A stretch of 37,979 bases of DNA from Ochromonas danica (lineage: Eukaryota; Sar; Chrysophyceae; Chromulinales; Chromulinaceae): assembly GCA_015146655.1 (NCBI GenBank), contig VKHL01000151.1, forward strand, positions 29,112 to 67,090, written 5' to 3'. A program made the position numbers and the translations under genes. Below are positions 28,016-37,173 of this stretch, in pieces (position 1 is the stretch's first letter; each line of letters begins with the position of its first letter). Below the pieces are notes generated by a model. It saw only the letters and a program-made list of their open reading frames with translations. It was not told the DNA's origin and did no database searches.

Positions 28016-28865
28016 AGTGACAAGTTCATATCCCCAAAATAATTCACGATGATTTTGCTTATTTGATGATCTATTGTATGAAAGACCTTGTCGAAGGCGG
28101 TCTGTCTCGAAGGACTCACTTTAGCAGGTCGTCACTAGATGAAGTTACGCCTTTGTTGAATTTTGATCATGCTGACGCACCACTGGTGGGGGAAAATTCT
28201 CCCACGGCCTCTGCCAGACAAAGTTGAGATTTCTGAGAGGATTACTGGGTGATAACTCCGAAAAGAATGGTTTTGATGAGGTGGGGCCATGGGAAGAATA
28301 CGGGAGGAATTGGGTCCCTGACACGTCATCGAATTCCCGCCCACGTGTGCTCCACCTTCAAATGGCGCTGCAACCAACGACCACCCCCACAAAGAAGAGT
28401 TGGAGTTTGTAAACTGTCTGGAGAGGATCAATCAAGGGGAGCTATTTAGTTTGGTCGGAGTTGTTAGATCTCACTAGCAATTAGCTAATAAGAATGTAAC
28501 TAATCGTAAACGAGAGAAGAGAGAAATCAAAAGATGTTGCAAGGTAAGGCCTATCTTTAATTGTAGTCCTTACACCTGTATTTAATATCTTTCCAGAAGT
28601 CATCTGAAGTGATATAAAGAATATTGAAACAAGATAATGTGTATGGCCGGTTGTGACAAATGCCTGCCTTAGACCTTCTGTAACTTTGTAACAGCAACAA
28701 CGCACTGCAGGTGAGAATAAACGCATTTACTGCGCTGCATGCAATGGTGCACCACTCCTCACTCCTCTCCCTCTCTTGCCTCGTCTGATCTCACCGCCAC
28801 TTTGAACAGTCTTCTTCTGCTTACTCTTCTCCTTTTCAACCCACTGGTTCCACTCATATGGTGAA
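28016..28865. other. Divergent promoter region between the bZIP gene and member C
   Basis: 850 bases between the bZIP start (minus) and the accepted start of member C (plus). It holds two ACGT-core sites listed separately. Frames on either strand (28135-28431, 28727-29017) have no family resemblance. An upstream exon of member C here cannot be excluded. Confidence 0.45.
28319..28347. promoter_or_regulatory. Pair of ACGT-core (bZIP-type) sites
   Basis: TGACACGTCA at 28319-28328 is a near-perfect palindrome with an ACGT core, the classic bZIP target form. CACGTG at 28342-28347 is a G-box/E-box palindrome 14 bases further on. They lie about 300 bases upstream of the bZIP start codon and about 520 upstream of member C, so they could serve autoregulation of the bZIP gene or joint control. 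Short motifs like these also occur by chance. Confidence 0.35.
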
Positions 28866-30753
28866 ATGGGGAGAGGTGTTCTCTTGGAGCTGTCGTCGTG
28901 GTGGAAGCATGTTGGTATTGAAGTTGATGTCGGCTTGACTTCCGATAACGTAGCTCTGCTTTCTTTACTGCGAAGACAACTGCAGGTATTGTCATACAAA
29001 GATAGTTTACCCCTCAAAGATGGCCTGTAACCTTTAGCTGTCGCCCTCTTGTCAGATGGATCACGTCTGCGTGGTGAGAGACCACGCCAACCTCCAATTG
29101 TTTGTGAAACAACATCCCAAAGACAGCTTGAAAACCTTTATCTCATGCAATCTTCACGCAGACTCAGAGAAGATGAAGTGCGCCCCAGATGACTCTCTCA
29201 GAGCATTTGTTGGCCGCGCGATCACACTTCCTTTCGGTAAATACACAATCTTGGCGTTCTCCTCAGCAGTTACGACACCTCTGACACCATCGGCAGTGGA
29301 AATATTAGAGCAGATAGAGTCTATGATTTGTGATCGCTATCGAGTGTATTTGAACGAAGCTGCCAAGGCGACCTATGAGATCATCACCACCCACGCAGTC
29401 CTGCTCTCCCCTCTCCAGACATACCTCAACATAGCCAATCGCATGGCTGACAGCATTCGATCTGCGTTGACGGAAATGACTCTTATGCTTTACAAGGTTG
29501 AAAACTGTAAACTATATTCATGCTCAGCATCCAATGCCTTGGACTACTATTGCAAGCGTTTGCAAGTGGTGGTGGAGAATATTAACACTGCCACTGACCG
29601 CCTCTCTACCGTGGCTAGACGATACTCAGAACCTGATACCAAGAAGTACTATCTTTCTTGCTTCCAATACCGCTCGGAAGGGTTTGTGGACCAAGTGAAC
29701 GAGATGTTGCTGGAGGTGAGCAAGCTGATTCCAGACCACCACCTGAGCTGGACCTTCCATCTGGATGCAGAAGTGGTGGACAACAGCAGTGGTCACCGCA
29801 CTTTCTACCAACACCTCTTCTTCTTCCTGGAAGGCATTTTGTTGCGGTGGTCTGATTGTTGTTCATCTGCTCATGTATCGGTGAGCTTTGATTGTGAACA
29901 CTCTTTTCATTCCTCAGTGGACAGTCAGAATCGTCTGGAGTTGGGCTATCTGATGGTACGATTCCAGCCTGAGCATGTGAGTCAGAACAGTGAAGAGGTG
30001 AAGGTGGCGAAGTCTCGCAGCAGACAGTTGGTGGAGATGCTGGGCGACTTTCTTCGTCTGACGGATCATGGTGCTCGTGTAGAGGTGTTGCAGGCTGAGA
30101 AGGCGAGTGGAGCGGGACGAGGTGTGTGTGAAGGAGAGGGTGAGTCGGTGGAGGCAGAGAGCTATCTCATTCGTCTACCATGCCACTTTCATCTTCTGAC
30201 TGATCCTCTGTTGAAGCAAATGATGGGACTCTCTGTCAGCAGCAGAAGTCTGTCTGTTTATAGAGGTTGTACAGTCGCTCCTCTGGGTTGGGTTGATGTT
30301 GGACGATCGTCTGGTAGTCGAGTCTATGAACAAACGTTTTCAGTGCTAACAGAGGCTCAAAGTTATCGTAAGTCGGTGATTCTTCAGAATGGAATTTCGT
30401 GGAAGTCGCATATGGCAGAAGTCGCTGTGACAAATCGATCTCAACCACGCGATTCTAATATCCATGGTGTATCTTGGACGTCTGTTGGTCGATTGATTTC
30501 CTCGGGGCGTAACTGGTTGAGTGGTATATTTGGTGATAGCAAAGTCTCCATTGAAGTGCCCACCAACAATCTGATGTTATCGAGTGATGCACAGTCAAAG
30601 CAAACCCCTGAGACACCTCGCACTGTTACTGGTCGCCACGTTTCTTCTTCGTCGTCATCGTCATCTTCCTCTTACACGAACTTTCTTCATCTGGTAGTGC
30701 CCGGGTTTTTGTCGAGGTCTCCGGCTGTGTCCCCAACTGGCATTTCTCTTTGA
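28866..30753 (+). CDS. GAF-like sensor / degenerate histidine-kinase protein, family member C
   Basis: Exons 28866-28985 and 29056-30753 are joined in phase 0 over a 70-nt intron and give 605 aa. The splice position is conserved with A and B. The GAF-like domain (about residues 41-160) contains FVGRAITLPFGKYTILAFSS and AVEILEQIESMICDRYRVY, clearly related to B but strongly diverged. Residues 204-420 are the kinase-like module, 645 bases of which equal member B. The tail (421-605) differs from both paralogues, carries a run of ten serines near residues 570-580, and holds a possible amphipathic helix SVGRLISSGRNWLSGIFG, perhaps comparable to basic/hydrophobic stretches in the tails of A and B. 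No catalytic histidine-kinase boxes are present. It converges on RPN1. Function is inferred as non-catalytic sensing or scaffolding. Confidence 0.8.
29547..30195 (+). repeat. Identical coding block, copy in member C
   Basis: Bases 29551-30195 equal member B (645 bp, inverted). Bases 29547-29868 equal member A (322 bp, direct). The two nested tracts share their left border to within four bases and differ in where they stop on the right. Confidence 0.96.
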
Positions 30754-31362
30754 TTTTCTTCTTGCTGAGTGATCAGCAATGATTGGGAACTAACTTTTGT
30801 TTTTGTTTGATCATCAATTTCTATAAAACTGCGTCATGCGCTAACAATGAACTATAGTCTGTTTGTTGCTATTTGATACATGATGCTTCGTGTTAGATTC
30901 GTTAATAAGTTATCTGTGTTGTCTAGTCTTGAGAAAGATCGACATGCTAATTGGTGGGATGTGGATAAGCATTTCGATTTACTGGTAGTACTATTAGTAG
31001 AATTATATTGTTGCCTGTCGCTCAACAACAAAAATAAATGAATTTGATTTGAGATGTTGAGGCAGAGGATCAACTATTTGGTTTCATAGTGATATCGTAG
31101 TTCTGATAATGTTATGGTTTGGTCATATTCGAGTTCTCGCTCTTTGAGGAGCAGGGATCTGTAATTTCAATTAAGTAGTCTATCACATTCAATTCAAATG
31201 ATGAATTGTTGTCGTGGTAAAGAGAGATCGGTGTGTTAGTTTTAGGCTCGACTAGACTCAGCTAGAAGATGGTCTGTACATACTGTAGCAGCTCCGTGCA
31301 GCAGCGAAGAACAAGGCAAGCACAGAGTGGGACTATAATCATTTTGGGGCTACCACAACCTT
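30754..31362. other. Convergent intergenic region, no gene seen
   Basis: 609 AT-rich bases between the stops of member C and RPN1. It should contain both 3' UTRs; no credible frame on either strand. Confidence 0.5.
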
Positions 31363-34200
31363 CTAGACAGGTGTGCTGCTGCTAGTGTTGTTATTTCCAT
31401 TGCCACCATTGCTCGCAGTGCTCTCCTCGGGTACGGCTTGGACAATGACTGTGCCCTCCATCACGCTTGTTAGCGCGCGATAGTCCCGTCCAGCCAGCTC
31501 GGCGCGATCCTTATAACCCAGAAGAACGGGCGAGGTATGTGTTTGGAAGCCAGTGATAGTTTTCGGTCGGCCTGCCTGGCCAACAGTCTCCACTGCCTGG
31601 CCAACGCGCACAGAAGCTTTAACTGGCTCAAGCGATTCGTCCACTGAGCGCATGAAACGAGGACGAATTGCAGGAGTGAGGAAATAGAGAAGATGAGGCA
31701 GCTGGTCAAGCACAGTTGATTTGAGGTCAACACCAGCGAAGAGCAATACCAACAATCCGCCCAATGCGGGACCGTTCAGCAGCAATCTAAAATATCATCA
31801 AATACAGTTCAGTAAAAGTTGTGCATCATCTGAAGAAAATTTGTTCACAAACCTATCAGAGTGGAGAGGAGATAATGTAAGAAGGCCCTTCCCTAGCGCA
31901 TTCAAGCCTTGAGCTAAACGCACCACATAGAGGGCTTGAGCATCTTTTCCATAGAAGTCAGCTAGCTGACGCAACAGATTTCCAATACGGCTATTGTTGC
32001 TTCCGGCAGCAACCAAACCAAGTGCAAGAACGGAGTTAATCGCAACTGCGTGGTCGCTATCATGGGTCAATCGAGACAGAATATCTATGATAGCGTAGTC
32101 TGGATTGCTGACATAGAGAAGTGCAATTGCCAAAGGAACCATTTTGCGAATAGGAGGCTGGCTATATTGTAACAGGTGCTCCAAAGTTCGGATGGACATT
32201 TCACTTCCAACATCCTCACCCAAGGCAATGAGTGCAATGCCAACCACCGCAACAGATTGAAAATCGGCCTGTTCGGTAAGATGATCTGCACAGTGACGAA
32301 GCATACTCTGAACCTTCAGAACATTACCACTACCAGCAAAAGCACAAGATGTGACAACAATCTCTGTAAACTTGACCATCTCTTCATGCTCCACAGTTTT
32401 GACAGCCTCCAACACTGCATCTGCCGCCTCACCACGGCCTAAAAATAGCAATCCCAAACCTAAAGCCAGCCAACGTCCATGTGCATGGCTAAGCTCTGCA
32501 GGACTGGCTTCCATGAGACGCTGCAAGATAAGACTGCTGACTTCCTCATTAGCAGAGCCCACATGCACCAGTCCTAAAGCTAAGGCGGAAAACGCCGACT
32601 CCAAGAAAGCTGGGCCAGGACTGCCGTCAACAGAAACGCTTGACTGGCAGAGAAGTCCTTCCAATAAAGAATCGATTTCTTCTCGCTGACTTCCAGCGTA
32701 GGCGATTGCCAGTCCCATTACACTGGCAGTCTTCACCAAAGATGTGGCTTGACGATCCTCGAGAAAATCAGTAAGAAGGGCTAAAGCTGGATCGCTTTCA
32801 TTTCTCACGCCACTGCAACAGACACCAACTCCAAGGCAGGCGCCAGCACGAACCACTTCCTCCTGTGCATGAAAATACTTGTCGATGGCATTAAGACCTT
32901 CTTCGACATTCCAAAGCATCAATAACCCCACAGAAGCAGCTGCACAAAGTTGTCCAAGGTGCTTGTTCTTCCCAGAAACCCACGTGGAATCTGCGGGAAG
33001 CAAGAGACTATCTTGGCCATGCGCCGCATTAATCCACGCGTTGACAAAAGATGATGCCTGGTTTGCCTTCGCTGAGTCCAGGCCGCTACCATTGCCGCCA
33101 CTGTTCAACAGAGAAGCAGCTCGGTTGGTGGAGGACAGGTGGGTCTTGTATATGTCCTCCACCGTGCGCGGAGTGGAGAGGTCCATCTCTTTGGCAACTG
33201 TAATGAAATGCTCCGACAGGTGCTGATTACCGAGGAGAGCATTTAGCTCATCACTGTCGCTAATGTCGCTGTCCAGAGTGAGTGGATAGCGGTCCGCACC
33301 AATAATGAGCGCCATCTGCTTCTTGACCAAAGGAAGTTCCGCACAATCTGCAAAGAGTTCGTGCAAATGATGATCCTTCTTCATTTTCAGTGCAACACGA
33401 CAAGCATCTGCATAATGACGCTGATTTCGATAGATCTGATAAGTTGTCTCGTACAGGATGTCGACATCCTCGGGATCGATCAGGTAGCTGGCGGAGCGCA
33501 GCAGGTAGAGACAGACACGCTCGTAGTTCCGATCATCCACCACATTACCCAACAAGAGCTTGGGCAAAGATCGCACTTCCATGAGAAGATCTACCGCCTC
33601 CGCTTCAGCGTTATGCTTCATTTGAAAGGGTAAGATGTCGTCGACCAGGACCTGCAGGTCGTCATCGTACACTTCGTCTTCTGTGGTGGCATCCAAGGCT
33701 CGCTGGTTGTACTCTTCAGAAATCTCCCCCGCTAATGATCGGACATATTCATGTCCCCAGGAAGAGATGTTGACTTGAGTTCCAGCCAACTTGTATCGCA
33801 GCGATTCGCGAGAGCCGGCGACAGCCATTGTCATGGCCAGCACAGATAACACGTCAGCCATCAGTCGCTTCATAAGATGGTTCGCAGGCCAGGACTCATA
33901 GATCTTCTTCAATGTGTCATAGTGTGGGCGAAGAAACTTGAGCGGCTTGGGCACGGAGGTCATGGAGGAGGTGGCCGAGCGAATCTCGTTGACCAGATGG
34001 TCCAGGGCAGGCTTGTGAAGCGAATCGTCTTCATCTTGCAAGCGAATGACAGCAAGTTCTAGCCCTTCTTTCAAGGCTTGATCCTCTTCTGAGAGCTCTT
34101 CAGCCTTGACTTTGTCCTTCTCCGGCTCCACTGTCGCTGTCGTCACTGGCACAGCCACGGCTTCTTCTTCTTCTGATTTCTTCGAGGTTGATCCAGGCAT
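31363..34200 (-). CDS. RPN1: 26S proteasome regulatory subunit RPN1 (PSMD2)
   Basis: Exons 31853-34200 and 31363-31786 are joined in phase 2 across a 66-nt intron and give 923 aa, the usual length. RPN1 is the largest base subunit of the 19S regulator and docks ubiquitin receptors and the deubiquitinase Ubp6/USP14. After a charged N-terminus come conserved landmarks: LRPHYDTLKKIYESW, MTMAVAGSRESLRYKL, SWGHEYVRSLAGEI and VWYLL-like helical repeats. From about residue 400 the PC-repeat solenoid is clear: NKHLGQLCAAASVGLLMLWN, GACLGVGVCCSGVRNE, VMGLAIAYAGSQREEI, ALALGLVHVGSANEEV, ALGLVAAGSNNSRIG. The final exon ends ITGFQTHTSPVLLGYKDRAE, a highly conserved RPN1 block, and an Asn/Ser/Thr-rich tail. 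The start is the only ATG before the conserved region. Confidence 0.96.
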
Positions 34201-34752
34201 AATCTAATTACTCACTGTGATCAAAGATGGGTATGAAAGGGAATAATCCGCTGGGAATGGACTTGTTTCTCTGCGACAGGATGCAGGCGCTGGGCACGAG
34301 TTCCAGAGATCACCACAGCAACAAACAAGAGCAAAGAACGCGTTTGTCTCCTCGCGTTCTCATCTCCCGCCATCAGCTGCACTGTGTACAGCAAATTATA
34401 GACTAGTAGGTACTGTACTGTACCAGACTGACAACAGCCATATCAAACATGTAGACTAGACTATACCCTCGGGGTTCATCTATTCTCATCTGGGTTAAGT
34501 ATGATCTGGTCTTTACTAGAAGGCAATAATGTTTGGTTGGCATGCCAAGTGCCTCCTAGTGAAGCTATTTTGATGACAAAATATGTAAAATAACGTCACT
34601 TATATTAATTATTACAGTTTTATGAATGTTTATGAGCCCTCCAAGGCCGACAACGATCACGCCAACTATCAGAGTTTGCTGATATTACACTATTCTCTTC
34701 ACACTCTATTAGACATCTACAGTACAGGCATCGTCAGGGCACTGTACCTAAC
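34201..34752. other. Spacer between IFT38 and RPN1, no gene seen
   Basis: 552 bases between the RPN1 start codon and the IFT38 stop, both minus-strand genes. It holds the RPN1 promoter and the IFT38 3' region. An ACTGTAC-type repeat lies near 34412-34424. No credible gene. Confidence 0.45.
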
Positions 34753-36587
34753 CTAGAAGTCTCCCGAGCCAGAGAAATCACCATCATCCCCGTCGTCTCC
34801 TCCATCATCGTCGTCATCATCGTCATCGTCGTCATCATCCATGAAGTCATCGGAGGCTTGCTCATCGATGCTTCGACGAACTCCACGTCCACCGCTGCTC
34901 GACCCTCCACTCTTGTTGCCAATGCTTCCAGGGCCAGCAGACCCACGACCTGGTGCAGGTCGACCTCTAGCGTTATCCGAATAACCTCCATAGGCGTTCT
35001 TATCGTTGACTGAGAGTTCTTCGTCCTCGCTTTCATTACCCCCGCGGCGATCGTCTTCACTTTGCGAGGCATCGTCACTGGAATCATTCTCCGAGTGAGA
35101 TGCTTGGCGCTTTGGACCAGACATCTGACCCTGGACGTAGGTCTGGCGCCCTCGAGCATTGTAGTCATCGTCATCATCACGCCTGCCAGCATTGCCTCGC
35201 ATCAACTCCACCTCCTCCTTCAGCAGCCTCTCTCGCATCTTCTTCAGCTTTCGCTCTTGTTCCTCCATTAATTCTTCCTCATGCTTGCGATATTTCTCGA
35301 GCTCATGCTCCAGGTAGTCCAAGTTGCGGTGCTTCTCCATGTAGACCTCATAGTAGCGCTGTAGCTCTTTCTCCAACTTCTCCGCTTCGTCCATAAATTG
35401 GGGACGAACATTTTCGAGACTTTTCAATCGCTTCTCAGTGCGCTCTAACTCTTCCTGTTTCTTTGAGATCTTTGATTCCAGGTTCCGTTGATCAGCATCC
35501 AACTCTTCGGCTTCTTTGCGCACATCCTCCACGGATTGTTTGGTGTTTTCAATAATATCCCGCAAGCTTCGTTCCACAAATGCCTGGTCTTTGCCGCCAT
35601 CTGTCATGTCCAAACAGAGTGTGAGAGGTGAGAGAATAAAACGCATGACGAATAGGAGCACGGTCAAGGTCAGTACCTGATGAAGAGGCGATCTGATCCA
35701 GAAAGCGAAGAGCTCGAGTTCTTTCCGAGCGGATTTGTAGCTCAGCTTCCATGAGATCGTACAATTTGGCACCAATCTGAGTAATCTCCGTGGCCAAGGT
35801 ACGAGCTGCCCGCACATCTTGTACTTTGATAGGCGGAGGCGATACTTCCTCCTCATTGCGCCTCGACACTGTCTTGGTGGCACTACAGGAAACCCCAAAA
35901 GAGAAGTGAAGCAGTTGTCTACTGGTGAAGACGTCTTCAAGACTTACTTGTAGAGCAGAGTGGCTAACTTGAGCAGTTCCTGCACTGCCTTGCCATCCGA
36001 GGCATAGAGCTTCTTTGTGTTCAGCTTTAGTCTTGCCTTGTTAGCCATCAAGGTGGCAATGCTGGTGAGGAATTCCACGCGCTCATTCTCAAACTCCACT
36101 CTGTCAGAGATCGGGCTGTCTGGGTCGTACCTGGTGGAGAGGTGGCAGTTAGCGAGGTAGAGAATTATTGCGATACACAACACACAACAAGCACACAACG
36201 AACACACTACACCAAACACACAACGAACACACTAGACCAAACGCAAGGACGTAGAGTCTTACAGTTTCACCATCCAGTACAAAATATCCGCAACTAGTTC
36301 GAAGTTGGGTTTGCGGAAGTTCTCCATCTACCAAGACAGCATGACAGTGGCACAGAAGCACAGCGTGACAACAACAAAAGTAATTCTCCGTGAGTGTCTC
36401 AGATGCGCTGCTAACGACAGAGTGGCACTTACCGAGATTAGGCGAGGATAGCCTAAGGCTCGCATAATCTCCACAAAATCTAGATTCGTTAGCGCCCAAG
36501 TAAAGGTGCATCAGTTAGAAATCGATGGGGTAGCGAGAGCTGGAGCATGGCTGAGGAGCACTTACTTCTCAATTCACGATAAGACAT
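34753..36587 (-). CDS. IFT38: Intraflagellar transport protein IFT38 (CLUAP1 / qilin / FAP22)
   Basis: Six exons (36566-36587, 36433-36479, 36263-36327, 35948-36130, 35677-35882, 34753-35600) give 456 aa; all phases agree. The protein starts MSYRELRNFVEIMRALGYP and continues RLISMENFRKPNFELVADIL, almost identical to animal CLUAP1, then LKLNTKKLYASDGKAVQELL and LYNATKT; this is the calponin-homology-like head. A long coiled coil follows (QSVEDVRKEAEELDADQRN, LEYLEHELEKYRKHEEEL types). IFT38 is a peripheral IFT-B subunit needed to build cilia. The tail, about 110 residues, is rich in Gly, Ser and Asp and contains a run of twelve or so aspartates before GSGDF. The 132-nt intron at 36131-36262 contains an imperfect 25-bp tandem duplicate at 36193 and 36218. 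This is the most intron-rich gene in the window. Confidence 0.95.
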
Positions 36588-36898
36588 CTTCCTTTCACTA
36601 GATCCTCTAGGTCAGTATCTACAATAAAAGAACTTGGACGCTAACAGTAGTCAGAGAAACTCAGAGAAGCTCGTAGTGGAAGGAATCAATCGACCGCCTA
36701 TTCAAACCAGGCAGCTTTGGCGTTGCTTTGTCTGCAGGCACAAAACCGACAAAATGTTCCACTATTATTACGATACGTGGGCAATTGCTGCCAGATTCCC
36801 AGATTCCCGGACCAAGTAGTGCATTGAGAAGAAAAGAAACGATCATCTTGCTGGTCTGTGGCAGAAGATTAGACTATAGTCTACTTCATCTAGAAAAC
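36588..36898. other. Bidirectional promoter region between IFT38 and the RIIa protein
   Basis: 311 bases separate two divergent start codons, and both products are expected in the cilium. A shared promoter is plausible. I did not find a clear X-box. An open frame runs into the RIIa gene from upstream but lacks an ATG before 36899 and has no family resemblance there. Confidence 0.45.
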
Positions 36899-37090
36899 AT
36901 GGTGCAGACAGAAAACGAGGAAATTATCAACGGTATTTGTGACTATGCTCAGCAGCATCATATCAAGGCTCTTCTTCAGGAGTATCTTCGTCGTGTGGTC
37001 TTGAACAAACCCTCTGACCCCGTGCAGTTCCTTCTCAAGACTATCAGTGAGAATCCCTTTGAGATGAAGAAAGAGGAAGATCAAAGCTAG
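36899..37090 (+). CDS. Small RIIa / Dpy-30-domain protein
   Basis: A single exon codes 63 aa. Almost the whole protein is one dimerisation-docking motif: YAQQHHIKALLQEYLRRVVL followed by NKPSDPVQFLLKTISENPF, the two-helix RIIa/Dpy-30 pattern with the Pro-Asp-Pro turn. Such proteins form dimers that hold amphipathic helices of A-kinase anchors or radial-spoke proteins; small members occur in axonemes and in histone methyltransferase complexes. Divergence from IFT38 favours a ciliary role, which is an inference. The tail is acidic (KKEEDQS). The ATG at 36899 follows a stretch without any other in-frame ATG. Confidence 0.75.
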   Translation: MVQTENEEIINGICDYAQQHHIKALLQEYLRRVVLNKPSDPVQFLLKTISENPFEMKKEEDQS

Positions 37091-37173
37091 TGTGAATTAT
37101 TCAAAGTTAGTCCTATGACTTTGCATGCTGCCTCATGAGAGGGGGGAGGGATGGAGGGGGTCTGTCTGTCTGT

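Noticed and set aside
36728-36898. N-terminal extension of the small RIIa protein
   Set aside because: There is no ATG before 36899 in that frame, and the region lies in the divergent promoter with IFT38.
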